Shown: in pieces, positions 6,982 to 13,185 of the stretch
How positions within the stretch are numbered: position 1 is the stretch's first letter
Layout of the letters: each line of letters opens with the position of its first letter
Assembly (NCBI GenBank): GCA_020631035.1
Contig: JAHDIA010000065.1
Span: forward strand, 1 to 13,185
DNA from: Chitinophagales bacterium
GTDB lineage: Bacteria; Bacteroidota; Bacteroidia; Chitinophagales; UBA2359
Length of the DNA: 13,185 nt
Direction: 5' to 3'
Notes under the pieces: model-generated
What the model saw: only the letters and a program-made list of their open reading frames with translations
Told to the model about the DNA's origin: nothing
The model's database searches: none
Program-made: the position numbers and the translations under genes

Positions 6982-7001
6982 AGACGCACGGCCGTGCGTC
7001 T
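6982..7001. repeat. Perfect 20-nt palindrome 2, followed by CTAC
   Basis: AGACGCACGG and its exact reverse complement CCGTGCGTCT abut. It lies 26 bp past the stop codon of the minus-strand FMN reductase gene, so the RNA hairpin could protect or end that transcript, although no T-run follows it. It has the same outer bases as palindrome 1. Confidence 0.85.
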
Positions 7002-7027
7002 CTACAGAATGGGATGGAATGAAAATT

Positions 7028-7552
7028 TTAAAATTCCAAAAATTGATCTGCCTGGGCATGCATCAATTTCAATGTATCCTCATGTCCAAAACTGCCATCC
7101 TCACTCAACAAACGATCAATACCCGAAATAGGCAACTTATTTTTCAATACATCCATTCTGATGTAATTCAACATATTTGTCATGGTATCCATTCCCCTTA
7201 AATTACCTGCACGACCCGAAGATACTCCAGCCAAACAGGCTTTTTTGTTGTAAAACGCCTGCTTAATATCACACGCATCAATCAATAATTTGAAAATACC
7301 AGGAAAACTTCCATTGTATTCTGGCATCACAATCATCATCTTTTGGGCGGGAAACAGGTATTCTTCCTCAATCTTTTCTAAAGATGGAGCTTTTTCTGCG
7401 TACATATCGGGACTCACAAAATCGGTAGGAATTTCGCTCAAGTCCAAAAATTTAACCTCCGTTGTTTTTTCTTGTAGGTATTCAAAATATTTGCGGGCAA
7501 CCTTGCTCGTATTGCTGCCTCGTCTATTCGTTCCTGAAATTACTAGGATCAT
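7028..7552 (-). CDS. NADPH-dependent FMN reductase family protein
   Basis: The 174-residue product is a complete flavodoxin-fold reductase of usual length for the family. GTNRRGSNTSKVA (7-19) is the phosphate-binding loop for FMN, PEYNGSFPGIFK (77-88) is the family hallmark contacting the flavin ring, and SSGRAGNLRG (111-120) is the second conserved flavin-side loop. Members are cytosolic, usually dimers or tetramers, reducing FMN, quinones, azo dyes or metal ions with NAD(P)H; the physiological substrate here cannot be told. It is transcribed alone, divergently from the metallo-hydrolase, from a promoter at 7581-7611. The ATG at 7552-7550 is supported by that promoter, whose expected start leaves a leader of about 20 nt. 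Confidence 0.9.
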   Translation of the reverse strand: MILVISGTNRRGSNTSKVARKYFEYLQEKTTEVKFLDLSEIPTDFVSPDMYAEKAPSLEKIEEEYLFPAQKMMIVMPEYNGSFPGIFKLLIDACDIKQAFYNKKACLAGVSSGRAGNLRGMDTMTNMLNYIRMDVLKNKLPISGIDRLLSEDGSFGHEDTLKLMHAQADQFLEF

Positions 7553-7580
7553 ATTGCTATTTTAGTACATTATCAAAGTG

Positions 7581-7611
7581 CAAAAATAATTTTATCCCCT
7601 TGTAAAACAAA
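7581..7611 (-). promoter_or_regulatory. Bacteroidota-type promoter of the FMN reductase gene
   Basis: Read on the minus strand, TTTG (7611-7608) is followed after exactly 19 nt by TATTTTTG (7588-7581). This matches the Bacteroidota primary-sigma consensus TTTG-N19-21-TAnnTTTG at every fixed base and lies about 30 bp ahead of the start codon. Confidence 0.75.
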
Positions 7612-7700
7612 TTATTTCTGTTATTGTAAAGAAAATCACAAGCCCCATCCTATATTGATGCATTGTTGATAAGTCTACAAACAATCCTACATATGTTTTG

Positions 7701-7708
7701 TATATTTG
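7701..7708 (+). promoter_or_regulatory. TAnnTTTG (-7) element of the metallo-hydrolase gene
   Basis: TATATTTG matches the Bacteroidota -7 box at all fixed bases, 17 bp before the ATG at 7726. No TTTG or TTG lies 19-21 nt upstream, so the -33 half is weak or absent. Transcription from here would begin after the upstream in-frame ATG at 7663, which favours the 7726 start. Confidence 0.55.
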
Positions 7709-7725
7709 CCAAAAAACAGAATATA

Positions 7726-8409
7726 ATGAAGTTTACTTTTTACGGACACGCTTGTTTTGCTGTTCAGATACAGGAGACCAACATCATATTTGATCCATTT
7801 ATTTCTCCCAATGAACTCGCTGCTGATATTGATGTAGATGCCATTAAAGCCGATTATATTCTAATATCTCATGGTCATGGCGACCACGTAGCAGACGCTT
7901 TACGCATTGCCCAAAACAATGAGGCAACCATTGTTTCTAATTTCGAAATTGTCAGTTGGTATCAAAACACACATAAATATCCAAAAGCTCATCCTATGAA
8001 TCATGGTGGTTCATGGAATTTTGATTTTGGTAAGGTAAAATACACCAATGCTGTACATACCAGTGGGCTACCCGATGGCTCTTATGGTGGCTATCCAGGT
8101 GGGTTTATTGTCAATTCTGCTGAAAAAAACTTCTATTATGCAGGTGATACAGCCCTAACTTACGATATGAAGTTGATTCCTATGTGGTCAAAACTAGATT
8201 TTGCCGTCTTACCTATTGGTGACAATTTTACAATGGGCTATGAAGATGCAGCCATTGCCGCAGAATTCATTGAATGCGACAAAATCATAGGTGTTCATTT
8301 CGACACTTTTGGGTTCATCAAAATAGACCATAGCAAGGCAAAAGCCGCCTTTGAAGCCAAAGGAAAAGAACTGATTTTACCTAAAATTGGTGAAACAATT
8401 GACATCTAA
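7726..8409 (+). CDS. UPF0173-type metal-dependent hydrolase (UlaG-like metallo-beta-lactamase fold)
   Basis: The protein of 227 residues starts MKFTFYGHACF, the usual beginning of this family, so the start is placed at 7726 rather than at the in-frame ATG 63 bp earlier; the -7 promoter box at 7701 agrees. The metal-binding set is complete: SHGHGDH (His49, His51, Asp53, His54), His111 in NAVHTSG, Asp141 in YYAGDTA, and His191 in GVHFDTF. The PDGSYGGYPGGF loop (116-127) is also typical. Family members bind one or two zinc or manganese ions; UlaG itself is an ascorbate-6-phosphate lactonase, but most UPF0173 proteins have no proven substrate. It is cytosolic. parA follows after 68 bp on the same strand and might be read through from this promoter. 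Confidence 0.92.
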   Translation: MKFTFYGHACFAVQIQETNIIFDPFISPNELAADIDVDAIKADYILISHGHGDHVADALRIAQNNEATIVSNFEIVSWYQNTHKYPKAHPMNHGGSWNFDFGKVKYTNAVHTSGLPDGSYGGYPGGFIVNSAEKNFYYAGDTALTYDMKLIPMWSKLDFAVLPIGDNFTMGYEDAAIAAEFIECDKIIGVHFDTFGFIKIDHSKAKAAFEAKGKELILPKIGETIDI

Positions 8410-8477
8410 GCCTTTTTGTGCTATTTTAACTATGTTCATTTATCATGCTCTACTAACTTAGGGAGAAAACAAAACGG

Positions 8478-9272
8478 ATGGGAAAAATAATATCAATCGT
8501 GAACCAGAAAGGAGGAGTGGGAAAAACCACCACCTCTGTCAACTTAGCAGCTAGTCTAGGAGTTCTAGAAAGCAAAGTGCTACTCATAGATGCCGATCCA
8601 CAGGCAAATTCTACCTCTGGTATTGGAATCAATCCAGATGAGGTAGAAAATACACTTTATGAACTACTCATTAACAAGAGTTCAGCTAGGGATTGTATCT
8701 TAGAAACAGATTCCCCCAATCTATCCCTCATTCCCTCCCATATTAATTTGGTAGGGGCAGAAATTGAGTTCATCAATTATGCACAAAGGGAGTACATAAT
8801 GAAAAAGGCATTAGAAGACCTACGCAATGATTATGATTATATTTTGATTGACTGCGCTCCGTCTTTGGGCATTATTACAGTCAATTCTTTGACTGCCTCC
8901 GATTCCATCATCATTCCTGTACAATGTGAATATTTTGCATTGGAAGGTCTCGGTAAATTGCTCAACACCATCAAGATTGTACAAACACGTCTCAACCCTC
9001 AATTGGCAATTGAAGGCATCCTGCTAACGATGTATGATGGTCGTCTACGTTTGTCCAATCAAGTAGTCGAAGAAGTTCAAAGACACTTCAAGGGATTGGT
9101 ATTTGAGACCATCATTCACAGAAATGTTCGTTTAAGTGAGGCTCCAAGTTTTGGAAAATCGGTAATAATGTACGATATTAACAGTAAGGGTGCCTCAAAC
9201 CACCTAAATTTGGCAAAAGAATTGTTGTTGAAACATAGTGCCAATGGCGCAATGGAAACGAGTAATACCTAA
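8478..9272 (+). CDS. parA: Chromosome-partitioning ATPase ParA (Soj)
   Basis: The 264-residue product is a full-length ParA of the short chromosomal (Soj) type without an N-terminal DNA-binding extension. KGGVGKTT (11-18) is the deviant Walker A with the signature lysine, DADPQAN (38-44) is the Walker A' region, and LIDCAPSLG (123-131) is Walker B. ParA dimerises with ATP, coats the nucleoid non-specifically, and is released by ParB, which moves the origin region. It lies 9 bp before parB and probably forms an operon with it. No clear promoter is seen in the 68 bp ahead; GGGAG about 14 nt before the ATG is a weak ribosome site. The call is secure; the nearest alternative, a MinD-like ATPase, lacks the ParB neighbour. 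Confidence 0.97.
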   Translation: MGKIISIVNQKGGVGKTTTSVNLAASLGVLESKVLLIDADPQANSTSGIGINPDEVENTLYELLINKSSARDCILETDSPNLSLIPSHINLVGAEIEFINYAQREYIMKKALEDLRNDYDYILIDCAPSLGIITVNSLTASDSIIIPVQCEYFALEGLGKLLNTIKIVQTRLNPQLAIEGILLTMYDGRLRLSNQVVEEVQRHFKGLVFETIIHRNVRLSEAPSFGKSVIMYDINSKGASNHLNLAKELLLKHSANGAMETSNT

Positions 9273-9281
9273 GCTTAACTA

Positions 9282-10238
9282 ATGGCAAAAAAAGTAAACA
9301 GAGGATTGGGCAAAGGCCTAGAAGCATTGTTGGGCAATATGCAAAGCATGGATTTGCCCCAAAACAATCCTGCTATACCCCAAGAGGACGCTGTCACCCC
9401 ACCAACTCCAGAAGAAAAAAAGAGTGAACAAAGCACTGCTGAAATTCCTATCGACAAAATTTCGGTCAATCCATTTCAGCCTAGAACACAGTTTGACCAG
9501 CAAGCCCTACAAGAACTAGCTGATTCCATCAAACTACATGGAATCATACAACCCATTACAGTTCGATCAATGGGAGATGGAACATATCAACTGATTTCGG
9601 GTGAACGTCGTTTGAGAGCTTCCCAAATAGCAGAATTGGCAAACATTCCTGCTTATGTACGCAAAGCAGATGACCAAATGATGCAAGAGGCTGCACTCAT
9701 TGAAAACATTCAAAGGGAAGACCTCAATCCCATAGAAATTGCTCGTTCATTAAAACTATTACAAGAAAAGTACAACATCACTCAAGAAGCACTCCAAGAA
9801 CGTGTCAACAAAGACCGTACAACCATCAGCAATTACCAACGCTTGCTAAAATTGCCTCCTAGCATCCAACACGCTTTGTTGGATAAAAGCATTACAATGG
9901 GACACGCCAAGGCATTGTTGGCATTGGATGGCGATTTAATCAATCAATTGAGTGTTTTTCAAAAAACCATCAAAAATGGGCTTTCGGTTAGAAAAACAGA
10001 AGCCTTGGTCAAAGCAGTCAAAGCAGCTGAAGAAAAAGAGGAAAAAGAGGAAGCTCCCAGCGAAACATACGAAGAATATAAAAATGCTAGAGAAAAACTT
10101 TCCAAACATCTAGGGGTAAAAGTAAAAATCAAGCACAATGATCAAACAGGCAAAGGCGAATTACAAATACCCTTTCAGTCTGTAGAGGATTTCAATCAAA
10201 TTATGGAATTATTGGACATCATTGACCTCATTCGATAA
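9282..10238 (+). CDS. parB: Chromosome-partitioning protein ParB (Spo0J)
   Basis: The 318-residue product has the standard order. RGLGKGLEALLG (7-18) is the N-terminal peptide that stimulates ParA. A Pro/Glu-rich linker follows to about residue 54. The CTP-binding clamp domain contains NPFQPR (63-68), GERRLRAS (107-114) and ENIQREDLNPIE (141-152). The helix-turn-helix that reads parS is about 160-190 (TISNYQRLLKLP). After a Lys/Glu-rich linker comes a C-terminal dimerisation segment. ParB loads at parS, spreads as a CTP-dependent sliding clamp and recruits SMC and ParA. parA is 9 bp upstream and the DUF5683 gene 34 bp downstream. No parS-like sequence (GTTTCACGTGAAAC or near variants) was found in the window. 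Confidence 0.97.
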   Translation: MAKKVNRGLGKGLEALLGNMQSMDLPQNNPAIPQEDAVTPPTPEEKKSEQSTAEIPIDKISVNPFQPRTQFDQQALQELADSIKLHGIIQPITVRSMGDGTYQLISGERRLRASQIAELANIPAYVRKADDQMMQEAALIENIQREDLNPIEIARSLKLLQEKYNITQEALQERVNKDRTTISNYQRLLKLPPSIQHALLDKSITMGHAKALLALDGDLINQLSVFQKTIKNGLSVRKTEALVKAVKAAEEKEEKEEAPSETYEEYKNAREKLSKHLGVKVKIKHNDQTGKGELQIPFQSVEDFNQIMELLDIIDLIR

Positions 10239-10272
10239 GCAACTACTCAATAGCCCCCAACGTTAAAACAGT

Positions 10273-11307
10273 ATGCCGCCTACTATTAGATCATTTTTCA
10301 TTTTACTTACTTTTTCGCTCTGTTTTTTTTCTGGTCAATCCAATGCTCAAACAGATACTACCATCAATGTTGTAGATTCCCTCAATTTAATTCAGTTGGA
10401 TTCTAGTGCATTGGATTCTATTCCCCAGTTAGAGAACATCATACAAGAAGAAGTTTTGGTAGGCAAAGATACCACCCGTGACCCTGCCAAAGCCTTTATG
10501 TATTCGGCACTTTATCCTGGCTTGGGACAATTTTACAACAAGCAGTATTGGAAAACACCCATTTTTGGCGGAGCTTTTACCACAGGACTAGTATTGACCA
10601 TCAACAATCGGGTCAATTATGTGCGTTATCGAAATGAATATGCTTACCGTATCCAAAATCCTTTGGAACCACCCACTAGATTCGTAGACATAGACAATAG
10701 TGATTTATTGTATGAAAGGGTCAAAGCCAAAAGATCCTACAATGCCAATTTAGCCGCTACTTGTTTTATTTATGGTATCAATATGTTAGATGCCTATATC
10801 AGTGCTTCTGCTCTAAGAAAAAAACGGGCACATTCTCCTGTCAAAGCAGCTTACTTTTCGACAGTATTGCCTGGTTGGGGACAAGCCTACAATAAAAAAT
10901 ACTGGAAAATTCCCATCGTATATGCCGGCTTAGGTGTTTGTGGCTACTTTTTATATGACAGTTATAGCAAAATGAATTCCTACACCAAAGCCTATATTTT
11001 TAGAAACCAACCCGACTTTGTACCCGATCCTGTGGTCATTGGTAGCATTGCTCAGTCTCCCAATGATTTGTTGCGGTTTAGGGAACGTTATAAATCGAGA
11101 TTTGAGACCTTTGTCATCATTACCACTGCTTGGTACATTCTCAATATTTTGGATGCCACAGTCGACGGCCACCTCTACGAATTTGACGAGCAAATGAAAG
11201 ATGACCTTTCAATTGGCTTTAGTCCTTATATTGCACCCTTACCACAAAGCCAAATTGGGGGAATACCACAATCGGCTGTGGGAATGTCTATGTCACTCAC
11301 ATTTTAA
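10273..11307 (+). CDS. DUF5683 membrane protein with internal duplication
   Basis: The 344-residue product has a signal-like N-terminus (hydrophobic residues 7-19, SNAQ near 23-26). Then the DUF5683 unit appears twice. Unit 1 (72-178) begins AKAFMYSALYPGLGQFYNK and unit 2 (190-299) begins VKAAYFSTVLPGWGQAYNK; each is followed by YWK-PI, a hydrophobic segment, a Tyr/Arg-rich stretch, and a closing helix (FIYGINMLDAYISA and WYILNILDATVDG). Both units thus seem complete, with about two membrane segments each. Most DUF5683 proteins I recall have one unit and about 200 residues. Their role is unknown; the family is largely confined to Bacteroidota and often sits by parB and dapB, hinting at an envelope or division-linked job. 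It is 34 bp after parB and 12 bp before dapB. Confidence 0.9.
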   Translation: MPPTIRSFFILLTFSLCFFSGQSNAQTDTTINVVDSLNLIQLDSSALDSIPQLENIIQEEVLVGKDTTRDPAKAFMYSALYPGLGQFYNKQYWKTPIFGGAFTTGLVLTINNRVNYVRYRNEYAYRIQNPLEPPTRFVDIDNSDLLYERVKAKRSYNANLAATCFIYGINMLDAYISASALRKKRAHSPVKAAYFSTVLPGWGQAYNKKYWKIPIVYAGLGVCGYFLYDSYSKMNSYTKAYIFRNQPDFVPDPVVIGSIAQSPNDLLRFRERYKSRFETFVIITTAWYILNILDATVDGHLYEFDEQMKDDLSIGFSPYIAPLPQSQIGGIPQSAVGMSMSLTF

Positions 11308-11319
11308 ACACACATCAAT

Positions 11320-12045
11320 ATGAAAATAGCTCTAATGGGATTTGGAAAAATGGGACAAACCATTGATGAATTGATTAAGAAAAATTATTCGAGAACCCAC
11401 GAAGTTGTCTTGCGAAGCAATTCTGTCAATGCTCATTCTTTTAGCACCGATGCTTTGTCTGAAGTAGATGTTGCCATTGATTTTAGCGAACCCAAAGCAG
11501 CTGTTCCCAATATCGAAAAAGCTTTTAATGCCAATACACCTATTGTTGTAGGAACTACTGGTTGGTATGGCAAATTGAATTATGTAAAAGAATTGTGTCA
11601 GTCAAAAAATCAGAGTGTTTTGTATGCTTCTAATTTTAGTATTGGAATGAATATTTTCTTTTATCTCAACAAACAATTGGCGGCCAAAATGAACGATTAT
11701 ACCGCCTATAATGTAAAAATAGAGGAGACCCACCATACAGAAAAAAAGGACAGCCCAAGTGGTACGGCCATTACCTTGGCAGAGGATGTCATTTGGCATA
11801 TGAAACGCAAGGATAAATGGGTCAACGGCAATCAATACGATGATGAGGAAATTGGCATCAAATCAAATCGCTTGGAAGATGTAAAGGGCATTCACAGTGT
11901 TCAATATATTTCCAAGATTGATGATATAGAAATCAAACATACCGCCCATAGCCGAGAGGGCTTTGCCGATGGAGCCATCAAAGCCGCTGAGTGGTTAAAA
12001 GACCGCAAGGGAATTTTCACAATGAAAGATATGTTAGGATTTTAG
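11320..12045 (+). CDS. dapB: 4-hydroxy-tetrahydrodipicolinate reductase
   Basis: This 241-residue protein is a complete DapB of the usual Bacteroidota length. GFGKMG (7-12) binds the dinucleotide, VVGTTGW (76-82) and NFSIGMN (105-111) form the cofactor and substrate cleft, and EETHHTEKKDSPSGTA (135-150) is the catalytic segment, in which His138 and Lys142 line up with His159 and Lys163 of the E. coli enzyme. It reduces 4-hydroxy-tetrahydrodipicolinate with NAD(P)H in the cytosol, in the route to meso-diaminopimelate for peptidoglycan and to lysine. The 12-bp gap after the DUF5683 gene and the 13-bp gap before the DUF389 gene point to one transcript with parA and parB. Confidence 0.97.
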   Translation: MKIALMGFGKMGQTIDELIKKNYSRTHEVVLRSNSVNAHSFSTDALSEVDVAIDFSEPKAAVPNIEKAFNANTPIVVGTTGWYGKLNYVKELCQSKNQSVLYASNFSIGMNIFFYLNKQLAAKMNDYTAYNVKIEETHHTEKKDSPSGTAITLAEDVIWHMKRKDKWVNGNQYDDEEIGIKSNRLEDVKGIHSVQYISKIDDIEIKHTAHSREGFADGAIKAAEWLKDRKGIFTMKDMLGF

Positions 12046-12058
12046 AAAAATCATTGTT

Positions 12059-13185
12059 TTGACAGAACCAAACAACAGTACAAACAATCAAAAGACGCCC
12101 CCCACCCCTCCACAAAGAAGCTGGTGGGAAGACACCAAATACACCTTTTCTCACATCCTTGATTTGCGAGATGGACTGGACAGAAAAGGGACCGTTGAAA
12201 AAATCAACAAAAACATAGCAACCAAGGGCGCAAATGTCTGGCTACTCATTAGTGCGATTTTCATCGCCTCTATTGGTTTGGATACCAATTCGCCAGCCGT
12301 CATCATTGGAGCGATGTTGATTTCCCCCTTGATGTCTCCCATCTTGGGTATTGGCTTGTCCATTGGCATCAACGATCGGAAAACCTTGTGGCTGTCAATA
12401 AGGCACTTTTTCATCGCCATTGCAGTCAGTTTATTGACCAGCGTCATTTACTTTTCGATTACGCCTTTTGGGACATTGACTTCCGAAATTGCCGCTCGTA
12501 CCTCCCCCACTTTCCTAGATGTAATGGTTGCCTTTTTTGGGGGAATTGCAGGGATTGTCGCAGGTTCTAGAAAAGACCTCATCAATGCCGTTCCAGGGGT
12601 TGCCATTGCAACGGCACTTTTGCCTCCACTCTGTGTAACGGGTTTTGGTATTGCCAATATGAACTGGAACATTGCCACAGGTTCATTCTATTTATTCTTT
12701 TTGAACTCGACCTTTGTGAGTCTGGCGACCTTTATCATTGTACGTACTTTGCGTTTTCCTTTTAGAACCTACATCAATCAAAGAGAACGACAAAAGACGA
12801 CCATTTTTATGGTCTTGGCATCTGTCATTTTAATCATTCCGAGCTTCTTCAAGCTCTACGAAATATTGGGTGACATCAACCAGAAAAATGAGCGAGAACA
12901 GTACATTCAAGAGGTGTTTGAGCAATCGGATATTGAAGTGTTTGATTGGGAATTTGAAGATACCGATACCACCGATTTACTAAAAGTAACCATTGTTTCT
13001 GAAAAATACATAGGCAAGGATTCATTGAAATATTTTAAGGATAAATTTCACCAATACATACACGACGACGGCTGTGATTTAAAAATTATTCAGCTCAAAG
13101 ATCCGCCCAAAAACACCGATGCCGTCACGCTTAAACTCAAAGAACTCGAAAACGAATTAGATGCGGTACAACTCTCACAAACCGA
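12059..13185 (+). CDS. DUF389 membrane protein (3' end beyond the window)
   Basis: An open frame of 375 codons starts 13 bp after dapB and runs off the window. There is no ATG before the conserved core (first in-frame ATG near residue 86), and a stop lies in frame at 12035, so the TTG at 12059 (then Thr-Glu-Pro) is the most likely start. The core (residues about 58-265) is a DUF389 domain with five to six membrane segments: VIIGAMLISPLMSPILGIG (81-99) and GGIAGIVAGSRKDL (161-174) with ALLPPLCVTGFGIA (186-199) are family hallmarks. The tail from about 272 is soluble, charged and heptad-like near the end. Members (TIGR00341-type) have no established biochemical function; a transport role is assumed from topology. 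Inner-membrane location is firm. Confidence 0.88.
   Translation, partial: MTEPNNSTNNQKTPPTPPQRSWWEDTKYTFSHILDLRDGLDRKGTVEKINKNIATKGANVWLLISAIFIASIGLDTNSPAVIIGAMLISPLMSPILGIGLSIGINDRKTLWLSIRHFFIAIAVSLLTSVIYFSITPFGTLTSEIAARTSPTFLDVMVAFFGGIAGIVAGSRKDLINAVPGVAIATALLPPLCVTGFGIANMNWNIATGSFYLFFLNSTFVSLATFIIVRTLRFPFRTYINQRERQKTTIFMVLASVILIIPSFFKLYEILGDINQKNEREQYIQEVFEQSDIEVFDWEFEDTDTTDLLKVTIVSEKYIGKDSLKYFKDKFHQYIHDDGCDLKIIQLKDPPKNTDAVTLKLKELENELDAVQLSQT

Larger units (their letters stand above)
6673..7027. other. Gene-free spacer rich in repeats and palindromes
   Basis: This 355-bp stretch lies between the end of the FMN reductase gene and the start of the oxidoreductase operon, both on the minus strand. 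It should contain the operon promoter (about 6680-6760), but no good TAnnTTTG match is seen. The rest, 6766-7010, is a mosaic of repeat copy B, a hairpin (6862-6878), two perfect 20-nt palindromes and a 12-bp tandem duplication. Frames through it on either strand are open by chance and have no recognisable protein content. Confidence 0.75.

Noticed and set aside
6766..7010. Repeat-rich spacer considered as a CRISPR array or insertion sequence
   Set aside because: There are no regularly spaced identical repeats and no transposase frame; the elements are single palindromes and a REP-like copy.
6731..7201. 156-codon plus-strand open frame
   Set aside because: It covers the palindromes and then runs antisense into the FMN reductase gene; its residues are rich in Cys, Phe and His with no domain pattern.
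12151..12678. Two minus-strand open frames
   Set aside because: They are antisense to the clearly conserved DUF389 membrane core.

Overview
The window reads as chromosomal DNA of a Bacteroidota bacterium, probably Saprospiria-like. The evidence is: a DUF5683 protein lying between parB and dapB; short AT-rich promoters of the Bacteroidota type (TAnnTTTG, once with a TTTG box 19 nt upstream); many predicted lipoproteins; little use of strong Shine-Dalgarno sites; and short palindromic intergenic repeats. The phylum call is fairly firm; anything narrower is a guess from memory of gene order.

Layout. (1) Positions 1-3958, minus strand: a four-gene accessory cassette. In transcription order it encodes a 512-residue protein of unknown N-terminus ending in two near-identical 90-residue repeats, a 357-residue leaderless protein with a C-terminal Cys-His-Asp peptidase-like domain, a 375-residue probable lipoprotein with beta-propeller-like sequence, and the start of a second lipoprotein cut by the window edge. 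The last three genes are joined by two successive 4-bp ATGA overlaps. This is the least familiar part of the window and the best candidate for an undescribed system, possibly a secreted effector with cognate surface or immunity lipoproteins. (2) 3959-4293: a gene-free stretch with a perfect hairpin over the first gene's start and a copy of an intergenic repeat. (3) 4294-6672, minus strand: an overlapping three-gene operon for a saccharopine-dehydrogenase-like oxidoreductase, a YafK-type L,D-transpeptidase lipoprotein and a small NTF2/DUF4878-like lipoprotein. (4) 6673-7027: a gene-free stretch with an inverted copy of the same repeat and two perfect 20-nt palindromes. (5) 7028-8409: a divergent pair, an NADPH-dependent FMN reductase (minus) and a UPF0173/UlaG-like metallo-hydrolase (plus), each with a recognisable promoter element. 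(6) 8478-13185, plus strand: parA, parB, a DUF5683 membrane protein with internal duplication, dapB, and a DUF389 membrane protein cut by the window end, all closely spaced and probably one operon.

How they fit together. Region 6 is core chromosome biology: ParA/ParB segregate the origin region, and DapB makes tetrahydrodipicolinate for lysine and meso-diaminopimelate, which feeds peptidoglycan. The L,D-transpeptidase of region 3 acts on, or near, the same cell-wall material. Region 1 differs in character, with acidic repeats, coupled small genes and no housekeeping family, and looks accessory. No tRNA, rRNA, CRISPR array, transposase or parS site was recognised.
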